A DNA stretch of 5,892 bases from Syntrophomonadaceae bacterium (lineage in GTDB: Bacteria; Bacillota; Dethiobacteria; DTU022), in the NCBI GenBank assembly GCA_003564055.1, contig PWSG01000066.1, forward strand, positions 1 to 5,892. The letters run 5' to 3'. Below, piece after piece: positions 1 to 5,892 of the stretch (position 1 is the first letter of the stretch; the number at the start of each line of letters is the position of its first letter). The position numbers and the translations under genes are program-made. A model generated the notes under the pieces. That model saw only the letters and a list, made by a program, of their open reading frames with translations, ran no database searches and had not been told where the DNA came from.

Positions 1-54
1 AAAGTTTATAAATTAAAATCTTTAACATTAGGTGACTGGTTTAAAAAGCTAAAT

Positions 55-69
55 GAAGGGAAGAAAAGG
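55..69 (+). promoter_or_regulatory. Purine-rich ribosome binding region deciding the start at 74
   Basis: A run of purines containing AAGGGA and AAAAGG lies just before the ATG at 74, whereas the in-frame ATG at 53 is preceded by TAAAAAGCTAA with no Shine-Dalgarno match. The match is modest and the exact pairing is unclear (AAAAGG is only 4 nt from the ATG, AAGGGA about 12 nt), so this supports the start choice rather than proving it. Confidence 0.45.
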
Positions 70-73
70 CATC

Positions 74-1849
74 ATGGTAGAACAATATCTTGTTTTTGCC
101 ATTCTTGTTTTAGTTCTTATTTTTTTTGTCTGGGGTCGATTACGTTATGATCTAGTTGCTGTTATAGCCCTGCTTTCCCTTACCCTTATGGGTCTTGTCC
201 CTGCTGAAAGAGCATTCCAGGGCTTCAGTCATCCTGCTGTTATAACAGTAGCTGCTGTGTTGATTTTAAGCAGGGCCCTTATGAATGCCGGTATAGTAGA
301 TTCCATCGTCAGGTTAATGTCCAGGATCAATCAACACCTTCATCTACAGCTTGTAACCCTGGTTACAGCAGTTACAGTTTGTTCAGCATTTATGAATAAT
401 ATCGGGGCGTTAGCCTTGTTTATGCCTGTTGCAATTAGAATGGCCCGCAAAGGCAGGCGTTCGCCTTCTGTTTTTCTGATGCCCCTTGCTTTCGGTTCGC
501 TGCTTGGTGGCCTGATGACCCAGATCGGAACTCCGCCAAATATTATCATTTCTCTTTACAGGTCGGAAACTGCTGCCCAGGTTCCTTTTCGCATGTTCGA
601 TTTTGCACCTGTGGGAGCAGGGGTTGCCATTATTGGTGTTGTTTTTATTGTTATAATCGGCTGGCGGTTAATTCCCTGCAGAAAGGGACAGCTTTCTCCC
701 GAAGACCTTTTTACGGTAGAAAACTATTTAACGGAAGTTTATGTTCCTGCAGGTTCAAAATATGCCGGCAAAAGGCTACTTGACCTCGGTAATGCTTCCG
801 AGGGGGATGTTACCGTGGTTGGCCACGTTCGCAATAAAAGGAAAATGCCTTTTTTCTCTCCATACAGGGTTTTTGATGAGGGCGATCATATTATAATCAA
901 GGCTAATGCTGAAGATTTAAAAGAATTCCTTGAAATAACTGAACTTGAGTTAACCGCGTCCAGGAAGCTTAGTGCGGAAGACCTGCGTTCCGACGAGGTT
1001 AGTGTTATTGAAGCCGTTGTTACTACAGGCTCAACCCTGGTAAGGCAGACAGCACGTACTTTAAATTTACGTTCCGTTTATGGAATAAACCTGCTGGGGA
1101 TATCGAGGGAAGGGGCCCAGCTTAAAACCCGTCCCGACCAGGTTCGTTTTCGGGCCGGCGATGTGCTGCTTCTGCAGGGCAGAATAGAAGTTCTGCGTGA
1201 AGTTATGTCTTCTCTGGGCTGCCTACCCCTTGTGGAAAGAGGATTACGCCTCGGCCAGCCCCGGAGGATATTGCTCAGTTTAGCCATATTCGCTGCAGCC
1301 CTTGGCAGCACGGCACTGGGGTTTGTTCCGATCCAGGTTGCTTTTATGACTGCAGCAGTTTTGATGCTGCTCACAGGGTTTGTAACCCTGAGGGAAGTTT
1401 ATGAAAGCATTGATTGGCCGATAATTGTTTTGCTTGGGGCAATGATCCCTGTCAGCAAGGCCCTGGAAACATCCGGGGGGGCTGAAACAATCGGAAGTAT
1501 AATTTACGGGTTTGCCGGAAGCTTCACTCCCTATGCCACCCTTACCATCCTGCTTATATTTACTATGCTTCTTTCTAATATTGTAAATAACGCCGCTGCT
1601 GCCCTGCTTATGGCCCCAATTGCGCTAAGTATTGCCGCGGGTATTGATGTTTCTGCAGATCCGCTTTTGATGATTATAGCGGTTGGCGCTTCCTGCGCTT
1701 TTCTTACCCCTATCGGGCATCAGTCGAACACTCTTGTCATGGGGCCCGGAGGATATCATTTCGGAGATTACTGGAAAATGGGTCTTCCACTTACAATAAT
1801 TATTGCAGCTCTTGCTATTCCGCTGATCATGATAGTATGGCCTCTTTAA
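74..1849 (+). CDS. SLC13/DASS-family anion permease with two RCK_C domains (paralog 1)
   Basis: Inner-membrane secondary transporter, probably cation-coupled uptake of a divalent anion (sulfate, dicarboxylate or similar; substrate not readable from sequence). With the ATG at 74 it has 591 aa. Seen: an N-terminal hydrophobic half (about residues 1-205) with MNNIGA at 107-112 and GTPPN at 152-156; two soluble RCK_C/TrkA_C-like domains at about 222-292 and 309-388, the second ending in the typical GDVLLLQG; a C-terminal hydrophobic half (about 400-591) with SNIVNN at 501-506 and HQSNTLVMGPGGY around 549-561, the family's SNT signature. In the family, RCK_C domains are thought to bind a regulatory ligand. 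I prefer ATG 74 over the in-frame ATG at 53: the upstream ATG has no ribosome site, a purine-rich stretch precedes 74, and the paralog downstream begins at the equivalent residue. Family and architecture are secure; substrate is not. Confidence 0.93.
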   Translation: MVEQYLVFAILVLVLIFFVWGRLRYDLVAVIALLSLTLMGLVPAERAFQGFSHPAVITVAAVLILSRALMNAGIVDSIVRLMSRINQHLHLQLVTLVTAVTVCSAFMNNIGALALFMPVAIRMARKGRRSPSVFLMPLAFGSLLGGLMTQIGTPPNIIISLYRSETAAQVPFRMFDFAPVGAGVAIIGVVFIVIIGWRLIPCRKGQLSPEDLFTVENYLTEVYVPAGSKYAGKRLLDLGNASEGDVTVVGHVRNKRKMPFFSPYRVFDEGDHIIIKANAEDLKEFLEITELELTASRKLSAEDLRSDEVSVIEAVVTTGSTLVRQTARTLNLRSVYGINLLGISREGAQLKTRPDQVRFRAGDVLLLQGRIEVLREVMSSLGCLPLVERGLRLGQPRRILLSLAIFAAALGSTALGFVPIQVAFMTAAVLMLLTGFVTLREVYESIDWPIIVLLGAMIPVSKALETSGGAETIGSIIYGFAGSFTPYATLTILLIFTMLLSNIVNNAAAALLMAPIALSIAAGIDVSADPLLMIIAVGASCAFLTPIGHQSNTLVMGPGGYHFGDYWKMGLPLTIIIAALAIPLIMIVWPL

Positions 1850-1853
1850 AAAA

Positions 1854-1867
1854 CATTTTTAAAAATG
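1854..1867. repeat. 14-bp perfect AT-rich palindrome after the first permease
   Basis: CATTTTTAAAAATG is a perfect palindrome starting 5 nt after the first permease's stop codon. It has no loop, no GC stem and no following T-run, so it is not a standard terminator. It could be an operator-like site or chance in AT-rich DNA. Without it the 82-bp gap to the next permease contains no stop signal that I can see, which favours read-through transcription. Confidence 0.35.
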
Positions 1868-1920
1868 AAGGAACAGCAGTTCAAGTCATTGAATTTAATT
1901 TAAAATGAGTATTCTTAATT

Positions 1921-1926
1921 AGGGAG
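1921..1926 (+). promoter_or_regulatory. Ribosome binding site of the second permease
   Basis: AGGGAG lies 5 nt before the ATG at 1932. This fits a normal start and fixes the N-terminus, which aligns with that of the upstream paralog to within one residue. Confidence 0.7.
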
Positions 1927-1931
1927 TTGCT

Positions 1932-3710
1932 ATGCAAACCGATCAAGCAATTGTTTTTGCTTCTTTAGCCCTGGTCCTGGTTCTGTTTATCTGGGGACGC
2001 TGGCGGTATGACCTGGTTGCTCTTTTTGCCCTGCTGGTGGTTACTATTTCCGGCCTTGTTCCCGCCTCTGATGCTTTTTTAGGTTTTGGGCATCCTGCAG
2101 TTATTACGGTTGCCGCTGTGTTAATTTTGAGCCGTGCCCTTTTTAATTCCGGCATGGTCGATTATATTGTCCGTCTTATGTCGAAGGTGGGAGAAAACCC
2201 GATTACCCAGCTTGTGGTGCTTGTCACTTCGGTTACAATCTGTTCCGGTTTTATGAATAACATCGGGGCGCTTGCTCTTTTTATGCCCGTAGCAATTCGC
2301 ATGGCCAGGAAAAACAACGTTTCGCCGTCACTTTACTTGATGCCCCTTGCTTTTGGGTCGCTGCTCGGCGGGCTCGTAACCCAGGTAGGCACGCCCCCTA
2401 ATATCATTATTTCTATCTTCAGGGCAGAGACGGCTGCAGGTGAACCCTTTAGAATGTTCGATTTTGCTCCTGTCGGTGCCGGTATAGCGCTGGCCGGAGT
2501 CATTTTTATTGTTCTTATCGGTTGGCGTCTGCTTCCAAAGCGTAAAGGACAGCTATCGCGTGAGGAAATCTTTGAAATTGAAGATTATATAACAGCAGTC
2601 AAAGTTCCGAAAAAATCTGCCCTGACCGGTAAGCGAATAAAAGATCTTGAGGATGCGACTGATGGCGACATCACGGTTGTAGGTCATCAGCGGGAAGGTC
2701 AAAAGTATCCCGCGCCTTCAAGGCAGAGGACTTTTAAGGAAGATGACACCCTGATTATAAAGGCCAATGCGGAAGATTTAAAGGAACTACTTGATACAAC
2801 CGGTCTTAAACTGGCTGAATCCGGTAAAACTGGTGAAGAAGAGCTAAGCTCAGATGAAATTACCATAATGGAAGCTACAATTACAAGGGATTCTGTAATG
2901 GAAGGACGGACTGCAAAAACATTAAACCTGCGCTCGCGTTACGGGGTTAACCTGATCGGCCTGGCCAGGCAGGGAGGCCGCCTGCGGTCAAATCCCGATA
3001 ATATTTCTTTCCGGGTTGGTGATGTGCTTCTCTTGCAGGGCCCGTCAGAAATACTGCAGGAGGTCCTGCCCACCCTTGGTTTGCTGCCCCTGGTCGAAAG
3101 GGGGTTAAGGATAGGGAAGCCGCCGCGTGTTGCTTTTGCTGTAGCTATCTTTGCCGCTGCTCTAAGCCTGGCTGCAACCGGTGTTCTATCCATCCAGATT
3201 GCCTTTACGGCAGCAGCACTACTTATGGTTTTGACTGGATTTTTATCATTAAGTGAAATATATGATAGCGTCGATTGGCCGGTAATTGTTTTGCTCGGGG
3301 CGATGATCCCTGTTAGCCAGGCCCTGGAAACAACTGGTGGTGCCCGGCTTATTGCCTCTGGTATTTTAGATATATCAGGTAGTGCAGCTCCTTTTATTAC
3401 CCTCACAGTGGTTTTGGTTGGAACGATGTTTTTATCAGACCTTGTAAATAATGCAGCCGCCGCTGTTTTAATGGCCCCAATTGCAATTAGTGTGGCCGCA
3501 GGCATGGGCGCATCTGCAGATCCCTTCTTAATGAGCGTGGCTGTTGGCGCATCCTGCGCTTTTCTGACCCCGATCGGACACCAGTCGAACACCCTGGTCA
3601 TGGGTCCGGGAGGCTATAAATTTAGTGATTACTGGCGGATGGGATTGCCCCTGGAAATAATCATTGTTCTGGTTGGAATTCCCCTGATCATGTTTATATG
3701 GCCTTTGTAA
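1932..3710 (+). CDS. SLC13/DASS-family anion permease with two RCK_C domains (paralog 2)
   Basis: Second copy of the tandem pair, 592 aa, same predicted role as its neighbour: a membrane-embedded, probably cation-coupled anion transporter with cytosolic ligand-sensing RCK_C domains. Seen: N-terminal membrane half with MNNIGA at 108-113 and GTPPN at 153-157; RCK_C-like segments at about 223-293 and 310-389 (the latter with GDVLLLQG); C-terminal membrane half with SDLVNN at 502-507 and HQSNTLVMGPGGY around 550-562. By eye well over half the residues are identical to paralog 1, highest in the membrane halves and lower in the first RCK_C domain. One notable difference is Asp503 where paralog 1 has Asn502. 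It begins 82 bp after the first permease and is probably in the same operon. Two transporters that differ mainly in sensor domains suggests different regulation or substrate preference, which is inference. Confidence 0.93.
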   Translation: MQTDQAIVFASLALVLVLFIWGRWRYDLVALFALLVVTISGLVPASDAFLGFGHPAVITVAAVLILSRALFNSGMVDYIVRLMSKVGENPITQLVVLVTSVTICSGFMNNIGALALFMPVAIRMARKNNVSPSLYLMPLAFGSLLGGLVTQVGTPPNIIISIFRAETAAGEPFRMFDFAPVGAGIALAGVIFIVLIGWRLLPKRKGQLSREEIFEIEDYITAVKVPKKSALTGKRIKDLEDATDGDITVVGHQREGQKYPAPSRQRTFKEDDTLIIKANAEDLKELLDTTGLKLAESGKTGEEELSSDEITIMEATITRDSVMEGRTAKTLNLRSRYGVNLIGLARQGGRLRSNPDNISFRVGDVLLLQGPSEILQEVLPTLGLLPLVERGLRIGKPPRVAFAVAIFAAALSLAATGVLSIQIAFTAAALLMVLTGFLSLSEIYDSVDWPVIVLLGAMIPVSQALETTGGARLIASGILDISGSAAPFITLTVVLVGTMFLSDLVNNAAAAVLMAPIAISVAAGMGASADPFLMSVAVGASCAFLTPIGHQSNTLVMGPGGYKFSDYWRMGLPLEIIIVLVGIPLIMFIWPL

Positions 3711-3777
3711 TTTTTTAGATTATAATAGTAAATAATGCGCTTTTCATCTCAAACTCGAAAATATCCCTGGGGCTGCT

Positions 3778-3805
3778 TTGCTTCTTGTTAAAATCTATAT
3801 ATTAT
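3778..3805 (+). promoter_or_regulatory. Possible sigma-A-type promoter for the lipoprotein-tkt unit
   Basis: TTGCTT at 3778-3783 and TATTAT at 3800-3805 are separated by 16 bp. The -10 matches the consensus at five of six positions, the -35 only at three. It points toward the lipoprotein gene and would leave a leader of about 130 nt. AT-rich intergenic DNA gives such matches by chance, so this is only a candidate. Confidence 0.25.
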
Positions 3806-3840
3806 TCAGATTTGGCCCTGCTTAGTTCAAGCATGCTGGC

Positions 3841-3903
3841 AGGTTAAATAGCTATTTTGTCGAAGTGGAACACAGGTAAATCAGTTAACCTTTTAGTTTT
3901 TTT
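3841..3903 (+). terminator. Weak hairpin plus T-rich tract, possible terminator or leader structure
   Basis: AGGTTAA at 3841-3847 is perfectly complementary to TTAACCT at 3885-3891, and a T-rich tract (TTTAGTTTTTTT) follows directly to 3903. The 37-nt loop contains most of a 12-bp palindrome, AAATAGCTATTT (3846-3857), which overlaps the left arm by two bases. The stem is short, AT-rich and the loop long, so it would be a poor intrinsic terminator. It lies 180 nt past the permease stop and 40 nt before the lipoprotein start, so it could end read-through from the permeases or act in the lipoprotein's leader. Confidence 0.25.
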
Positions 3904-3925
3904 GCCTTAGTATGCTTAAATAGTA

Positions 3926-3936
3926 AAAAGGAGATG
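3926..3936 (+). promoter_or_regulatory. Ribosome binding site of the acidic lipoprotein gene
   Basis: AAAAGGAGATG contains AGGAG at 3929-3933, 10 nt before the GTG at 3944. The ATG inside it (3934) is in another frame and does not open the gene, so GTG is the start. The longer pairing AGGAGATG reduces the effective spacing to 7 nt. Confidence 0.65.
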
Positions 3937-3943
3937 TATTGCC

Positions 3944-4615
3944 GTGAGTGCAAAACAGGTTTCAAAAACACTGCTTTTTCCCCTATTTGTACTCATCTTT
4001 TTATTCGCTAATGCAGGTTGTGATCCGGAACCTGGGGTAATAGAAGACCTGCTTGAAGAAGAACCGGAAAAAGTAGAAGAACATGAAATCGAAGATCCGG
4101 TTGTAGATGATCCAATATTAGAAGACCCGGTTGATGAAGAACCTGATAAAGAAAGGCCTGAGACTCCACCAACCTACTACTGGCCCTGGTTGAGCCATGG
4201 TCATCTTGATTTGTCAAGTGGAGAAGTTATAGCCGGACCCGATCTTTTCGAATCAGAACTTGGTTTCATTGCCGAGTTTACCGGGGACTACAGTTATGAA
4301 GGCCTCTTAGTCTGGGTTGTTGAGGAATCGGATGTTTTTGCCCTTGAATGGATTTCACTTTCCTTCGATGTTGAGTATTTTGAAGATAGTGACTGGGTGT
4401 TCGATATTAATTATGATTTTCGCATAGAAGAACTTCAGCCTGAACCCGGGGAAAAGGGCGTACAGGAGTTTCCAGTCAACCTTGTCAGGCAGGTAGAGGG
4501 TTTTGAGGTTGCAATTCATAAAGTTGTCTTGGGCAAAGAACAGGAAAGCAGCTTAAGTGCAGCCCCGATCAATTATGTCGCTTTAGAAATGGAAATGAAT
4601 GTGATCGGCAATTAA
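3944..4615 (+). CDS. Exported acidic probable lipoprotein, function unknown
   Basis: 223 aa from a GTG start. I do not recognise the family. Seen: a signal peptide with Lys4 and Lys8, a hydrophobic core at about 10-22, then ANAGC with Cys26, the only cysteine in the protein, which fits lipid attachment to the outer face of the membrane. The box is imperfect (Asn at -3), and ANA could alternatively be cut by signal peptidase I. Residues 27-73 are an extreme acidic, proline-containing stalk (23 Asp/Glu of 47, three Lys/Arg) including four tandem pentapeptides at 50-69. After an aromatic hinge (YYWPW, 78-82) comes a domain to residue 223 with alternating hydrophobic/polar residues suggestive of beta strands, no cysteine, and net acidic. 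The stalk probably spans the cell wall and holds the domain away from the membrane. tkt starts 19 bp later, so the two are likely co-transcribed; I see no functional reason for that. Confidence 0.85.
   Translation: MSAKQVSKTLLFPLFVLIFLFANAGCDPEPGVIEDLLEEEPEKVEEHEIEDPVVDDPILEDPVDEEPDKERPETPPTYYWPWLSHGHLDLSSGEVIAGPDLFESELGFIAEFTGDYSYEGLLVWVVEESDVFALEWISLSFDVEYFEDSDWVFDINYDFRIEELQPEPGEKGVQEFPVNLVRQVEGFEVAIHKVVLGKEQESSLSAAPINYVALEMEMNVIGN
4091..4150 (+). repeat. Four tandem 15-bp units encoding acidic pentapeptides
   Basis: Residues 50-69 of the lipoprotein read [20 protein letters not shown]: an acidic pair, proline, then two variable residues, repeated four times with exact 15-nt periodicity. 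At the DNA level units 1 and 3 are the most alike (GAAGATCCGGTT and GAAGACCCGGTT). The repeat lies inside the acidic stalk and probably sets its length; such coding repeats can vary in copy number between strains. Confidence 0.7.
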
Positions 4616-4624
4616 AAAAAGGAG
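4614..4624 (+). promoter_or_regulatory. Ribosome binding site of tkt, overlapping the lipoprotein stop
   Basis: AAAAAAAGGAG begins within the lipoprotein's stop codon (4613-4615), with AGGAG at 4620-4624, 10 nt before the TTG at 4635. The nearer TTG at 4625 is out of frame and meets a stop after seven codons, so it is not the start. Sharing of stop and ribosome site suggests a common transcript with the upstream gene. Confidence 0.65.
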
Positions 4625-4634
4625 TTGTCTGAAG

Positions 4635-5892
4635 TTGAATGCGATTGAAGAAAAATCTATAAACACAATCCGCTTCCTGGCAGTCGATGCCGTGGAAAAG
4701 GCTAATTCCGGACACCCTGGTTTACCAATGGGTGGAGCAGCTATGGCTTATACTTTATGGTCTCATTTTTTAAAGCACTGTCCGGGTGCGCCTAACTGGC
4801 CGGATCGCGATCGTTTTGTGCTCTCCGCGGGTCACGGTTCCATGCTGCTTTATGCTCTTCTGCACCTTTTTGGTTACGATCTTTCTATTGAAGAAATTAA
4901 AAACTTTCGCCAGTGGGGCAGTAAAACTCCGGGGCACCCGGAATATGGACACACGCCAGGGGTTGAGACTACCACCGGTCCCCTTGGCCAGGGTTTTGCC
5001 AATGCTGTGGGCATGGCTATTGCCGAACGCCGCCTGGCAGCTGAGTTTAATCGCGAGGGATATCCGTTAATTGATCATAACACCTATATTTATGCCGGTG
5101 ACGGCTGTATGATGGAAGGGATAACTTCCGAGTCAGCTTCACTGGCGGGGCACCTGCAGCTCGGCAAATTAATCTGTCTGTATGATGATAATGATATTAC
5201 TATCGATGGCAGCACTGACCTGGCTTTTACCGAGGATACTGGCAAGCGGTTTGAAGCTTACGGCTGGCAGGTTATAAAGGTTGAAGAAGGAAACAGGGTC
5301 GAACTTTTAACCGAAGCAATTGCCGAAGCAAAGCAGGAGGTGAACCGGCCAAGTTTGCTTATGGTGAAAACAAAGATTGGTTACGGGTCGCCCAATAAGC
5401 AGGGTACTGCAGATGCCCATGGTGCGCCTCTTGGCAAGGAAGAAGTTGCTTTAACCAGGGAAAATCTAAGCTGGCCTGCAGAACCGGCTTTTTATGTGCC
5501 GCCTGAAGTCACTGAACACTTTGCGAAGATTGGAGAAACTTTAACAGCAAAAAAAGAAGAATGGACTGCCCTCTTTGCTGATTATCGCAGGGAGTATCCT
5601 GAAATGGCCGAACAATGGGACAACTGGTTTTCCGGTCAGGTGCCCGAAGAACTTGTCGAAGATTCGCGGTTGTGGCAGTTTGATGACAAACCACTGGCAA
5701 CCAGGGCTGCTTCGGGCCAGGTAATGCAAGTGCTGGCGGAGTATCTGCCTAACATGATCGGTGGCTCGGCCGATCTTAATGCTTCCACTAAAACATATTT
5801 AAAAGGCTTCGGTGATTTTCAGGCTGATAATATTTCAGGCAGCAATATCAATTTTGGTGTCCGTGAACATGCCATGGGCGCTATTCTTTCCG
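4635..5892 (+). CDS. tkt: Transketolase, 5' part (cut by window edge)
   Basis: Cytosolic thiamine-diphosphate enzyme of the non-oxidative pentose phosphate pathway; moves two-carbon ketol units between sugar phosphates. 419 of the usual roughly 660 residues are present, with no frameshift. The TTG at 4635 gives an N-terminus ([12 protein letters not shown]) like that of known transketolases. Seen: SGHPG with His27; GHGS with His67; GHPE with His101; TTTGPLGQG; the diphosphate/Mg motif from GDG (155-157) to Asn186; AHGAPLG; the pyrimidine-binding domain beginning near Lys352, with Arg357 and Ser384 matching the yeast phosphate-binding Arg359 and Ser386, and Asp380; and the catalytic Glu411 in GVREHAM (yeast Glu418). 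Both N-terminal and Pyr domains sit in one chain, so this is not the split two-subunit form found in some anaerobes. The only mild oddity is MGGAAMAY where MGAAPMAY is common. Probably co-transcribed with the lipoprotein gene. Confidence 0.96.
   Translation, partial: MNAIEEKSINTIRFLAVDAVEKANSGHPGLPMGGAAMAYTLWSHFLKHCPGAPNWPDRDRFVLSAGHGSMLLYALLHLFGYDLSIEEIKNFRQWGSKTPGHPEYGHTPGVETTTGPLGQGFANAVGMAIAERRLAAEFNREGYPLIDHNTYIYAGDGCMMEGITSESASLAGHLQLGKLICLYDDNDITIDGSTDLAFTEDTGKRFEAYGWQVIKVEEGNRVELLTEAIAEAKQEVNRPSLLMVKTKIGYGSPNKQGTADAHGAPLGKEEVALTRENLSWPAEPAFYVPPEVTEHFAKIGETLTAKKEEWTALFADYRREYPEMAEQWDNWFSGQVPEELVEDSRLWQFDDKPLATRAASGQVMQVLAEYLPNMIGGSADLNASTKTYLKGFGDFQADNISGSNINFGVREHAMGAILS

Larger units (their letters stand above)
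3711..3943. other. Intergenic gap between the permease pair and the lipoprotein gene
   Basis: This 233-bp AT-rich gap carries no plausible gene. Besides the possible promoter and hairpin listed separately, it holds a perfect TATAAT at 3721-3726 without a matching -35, an 8-bp palindrome AGCATGCT at 3830-3837, a small stem TGCTT/AAGCA at 3819-3833, and the 8-bp direct repeat TTAAATAG at 3844-3851 and 3916-3923. None is strong enough alone to be called a regulatory site. Confidence 0.5.

Noticed and set aside
53..73. Upstream in-frame ATG adding seven residues to the first permease
   Set aside because: It has no ribosome binding site and the added residues have no counterpart in the paralog; ATG 74 matches the paralog start.
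2939..3601. Long open frame of 220 codons on the - strand
   Set aside because: It lies wholly inside the second permease, its translation is low in complexity with no recognisable domain, and it has no ribosome site or own context; it is a shadow of the coding strand.
3721..3726. Perfect TATAAT just after the second permease
   Set aside because: No -35-like hexamer at 16-18 bp and no extended -10; expected by chance in AT-rich sequence.
3817..3843. CCTGC/GCAGG inverted repeat in the intergenic gap
   Set aside because: Only 5 bp with a 17-nt loop and no T-run; not enough for a terminator or riboswitch call.
4786..5070. Open frame of 94 codons on the + strand and a 60-codon frame opposite
   Set aside because: Both overlap the transketolase reading frame, whose catalytic motifs run through the same bases without interruption.
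5509..5729. Two overlapping - strand frames of about 62 codons
   Set aside because: They are antisense to transketolase, in mutually different frames, with no support for translation.

Overview
The window looks like an ordinary chromosomal segment of a low-to-mid GC Gram-positive (Bacillota, probably Clostridia-like) bacterium. The evidence is strong purine-rich Shine-Dalgarno sites (AAAAAGGAG), GTG and TTG starts, and a transketolase N-terminus close to that of Bacillus/Clostridia enzymes. This placement is an inference from style; there is no rRNA or other marker gene. All four genes lie on the + strand.

Layout. (1) Positions 74-1849 and 1932-3710 hold two tandem paralogous permeases of the SLC13/DASS (divalent anion:Na+ symporter) family. 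Each has two cytosolic RCK_C (TrkA_C) domains inserted between the two membrane halves. They match residue for residue in start position, length (591 and 592 aa) and motifs, but their DNA has diverged widely at third codon positions, so the duplication is old. (2) A 233-bp gap (3711-3943) holds a possible promoter, several palindromes and a weak hairpin plus T-tract. (3) Positions 3944-4615 encode a small exported, very acidic, probably lipid-anchored protein of unknown function. It has a tandem pentapeptide repeat next to the signal peptide. (4) Starting 19 bp downstream, from 4635 to the window edge, is the first two thirds of a full-length (unsplit) transketolase, tkt.

How they fit together. 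The two permeases are probably co-transcribed (82 bp apart, no convincing terminator between them) and move an anion, such as sulfate or a dicarboxylate, that the sequence does not identify. The lipoprotein and tkt look like a second transcription unit: a short gap and nearly identical ribosome binding sites. No functional link between the acidic lipoprotein and the pentose phosphate enzyme is evident.

I found no CRISPR array, mobile element, tRNA/rRNA or defence gene. The points most worth a second look are the paralogous permease pair with a changed residue in the second half-site of one copy, and the orphan acidic lipoprotein with its repeat and ambiguous signal-peptide cleavage site.
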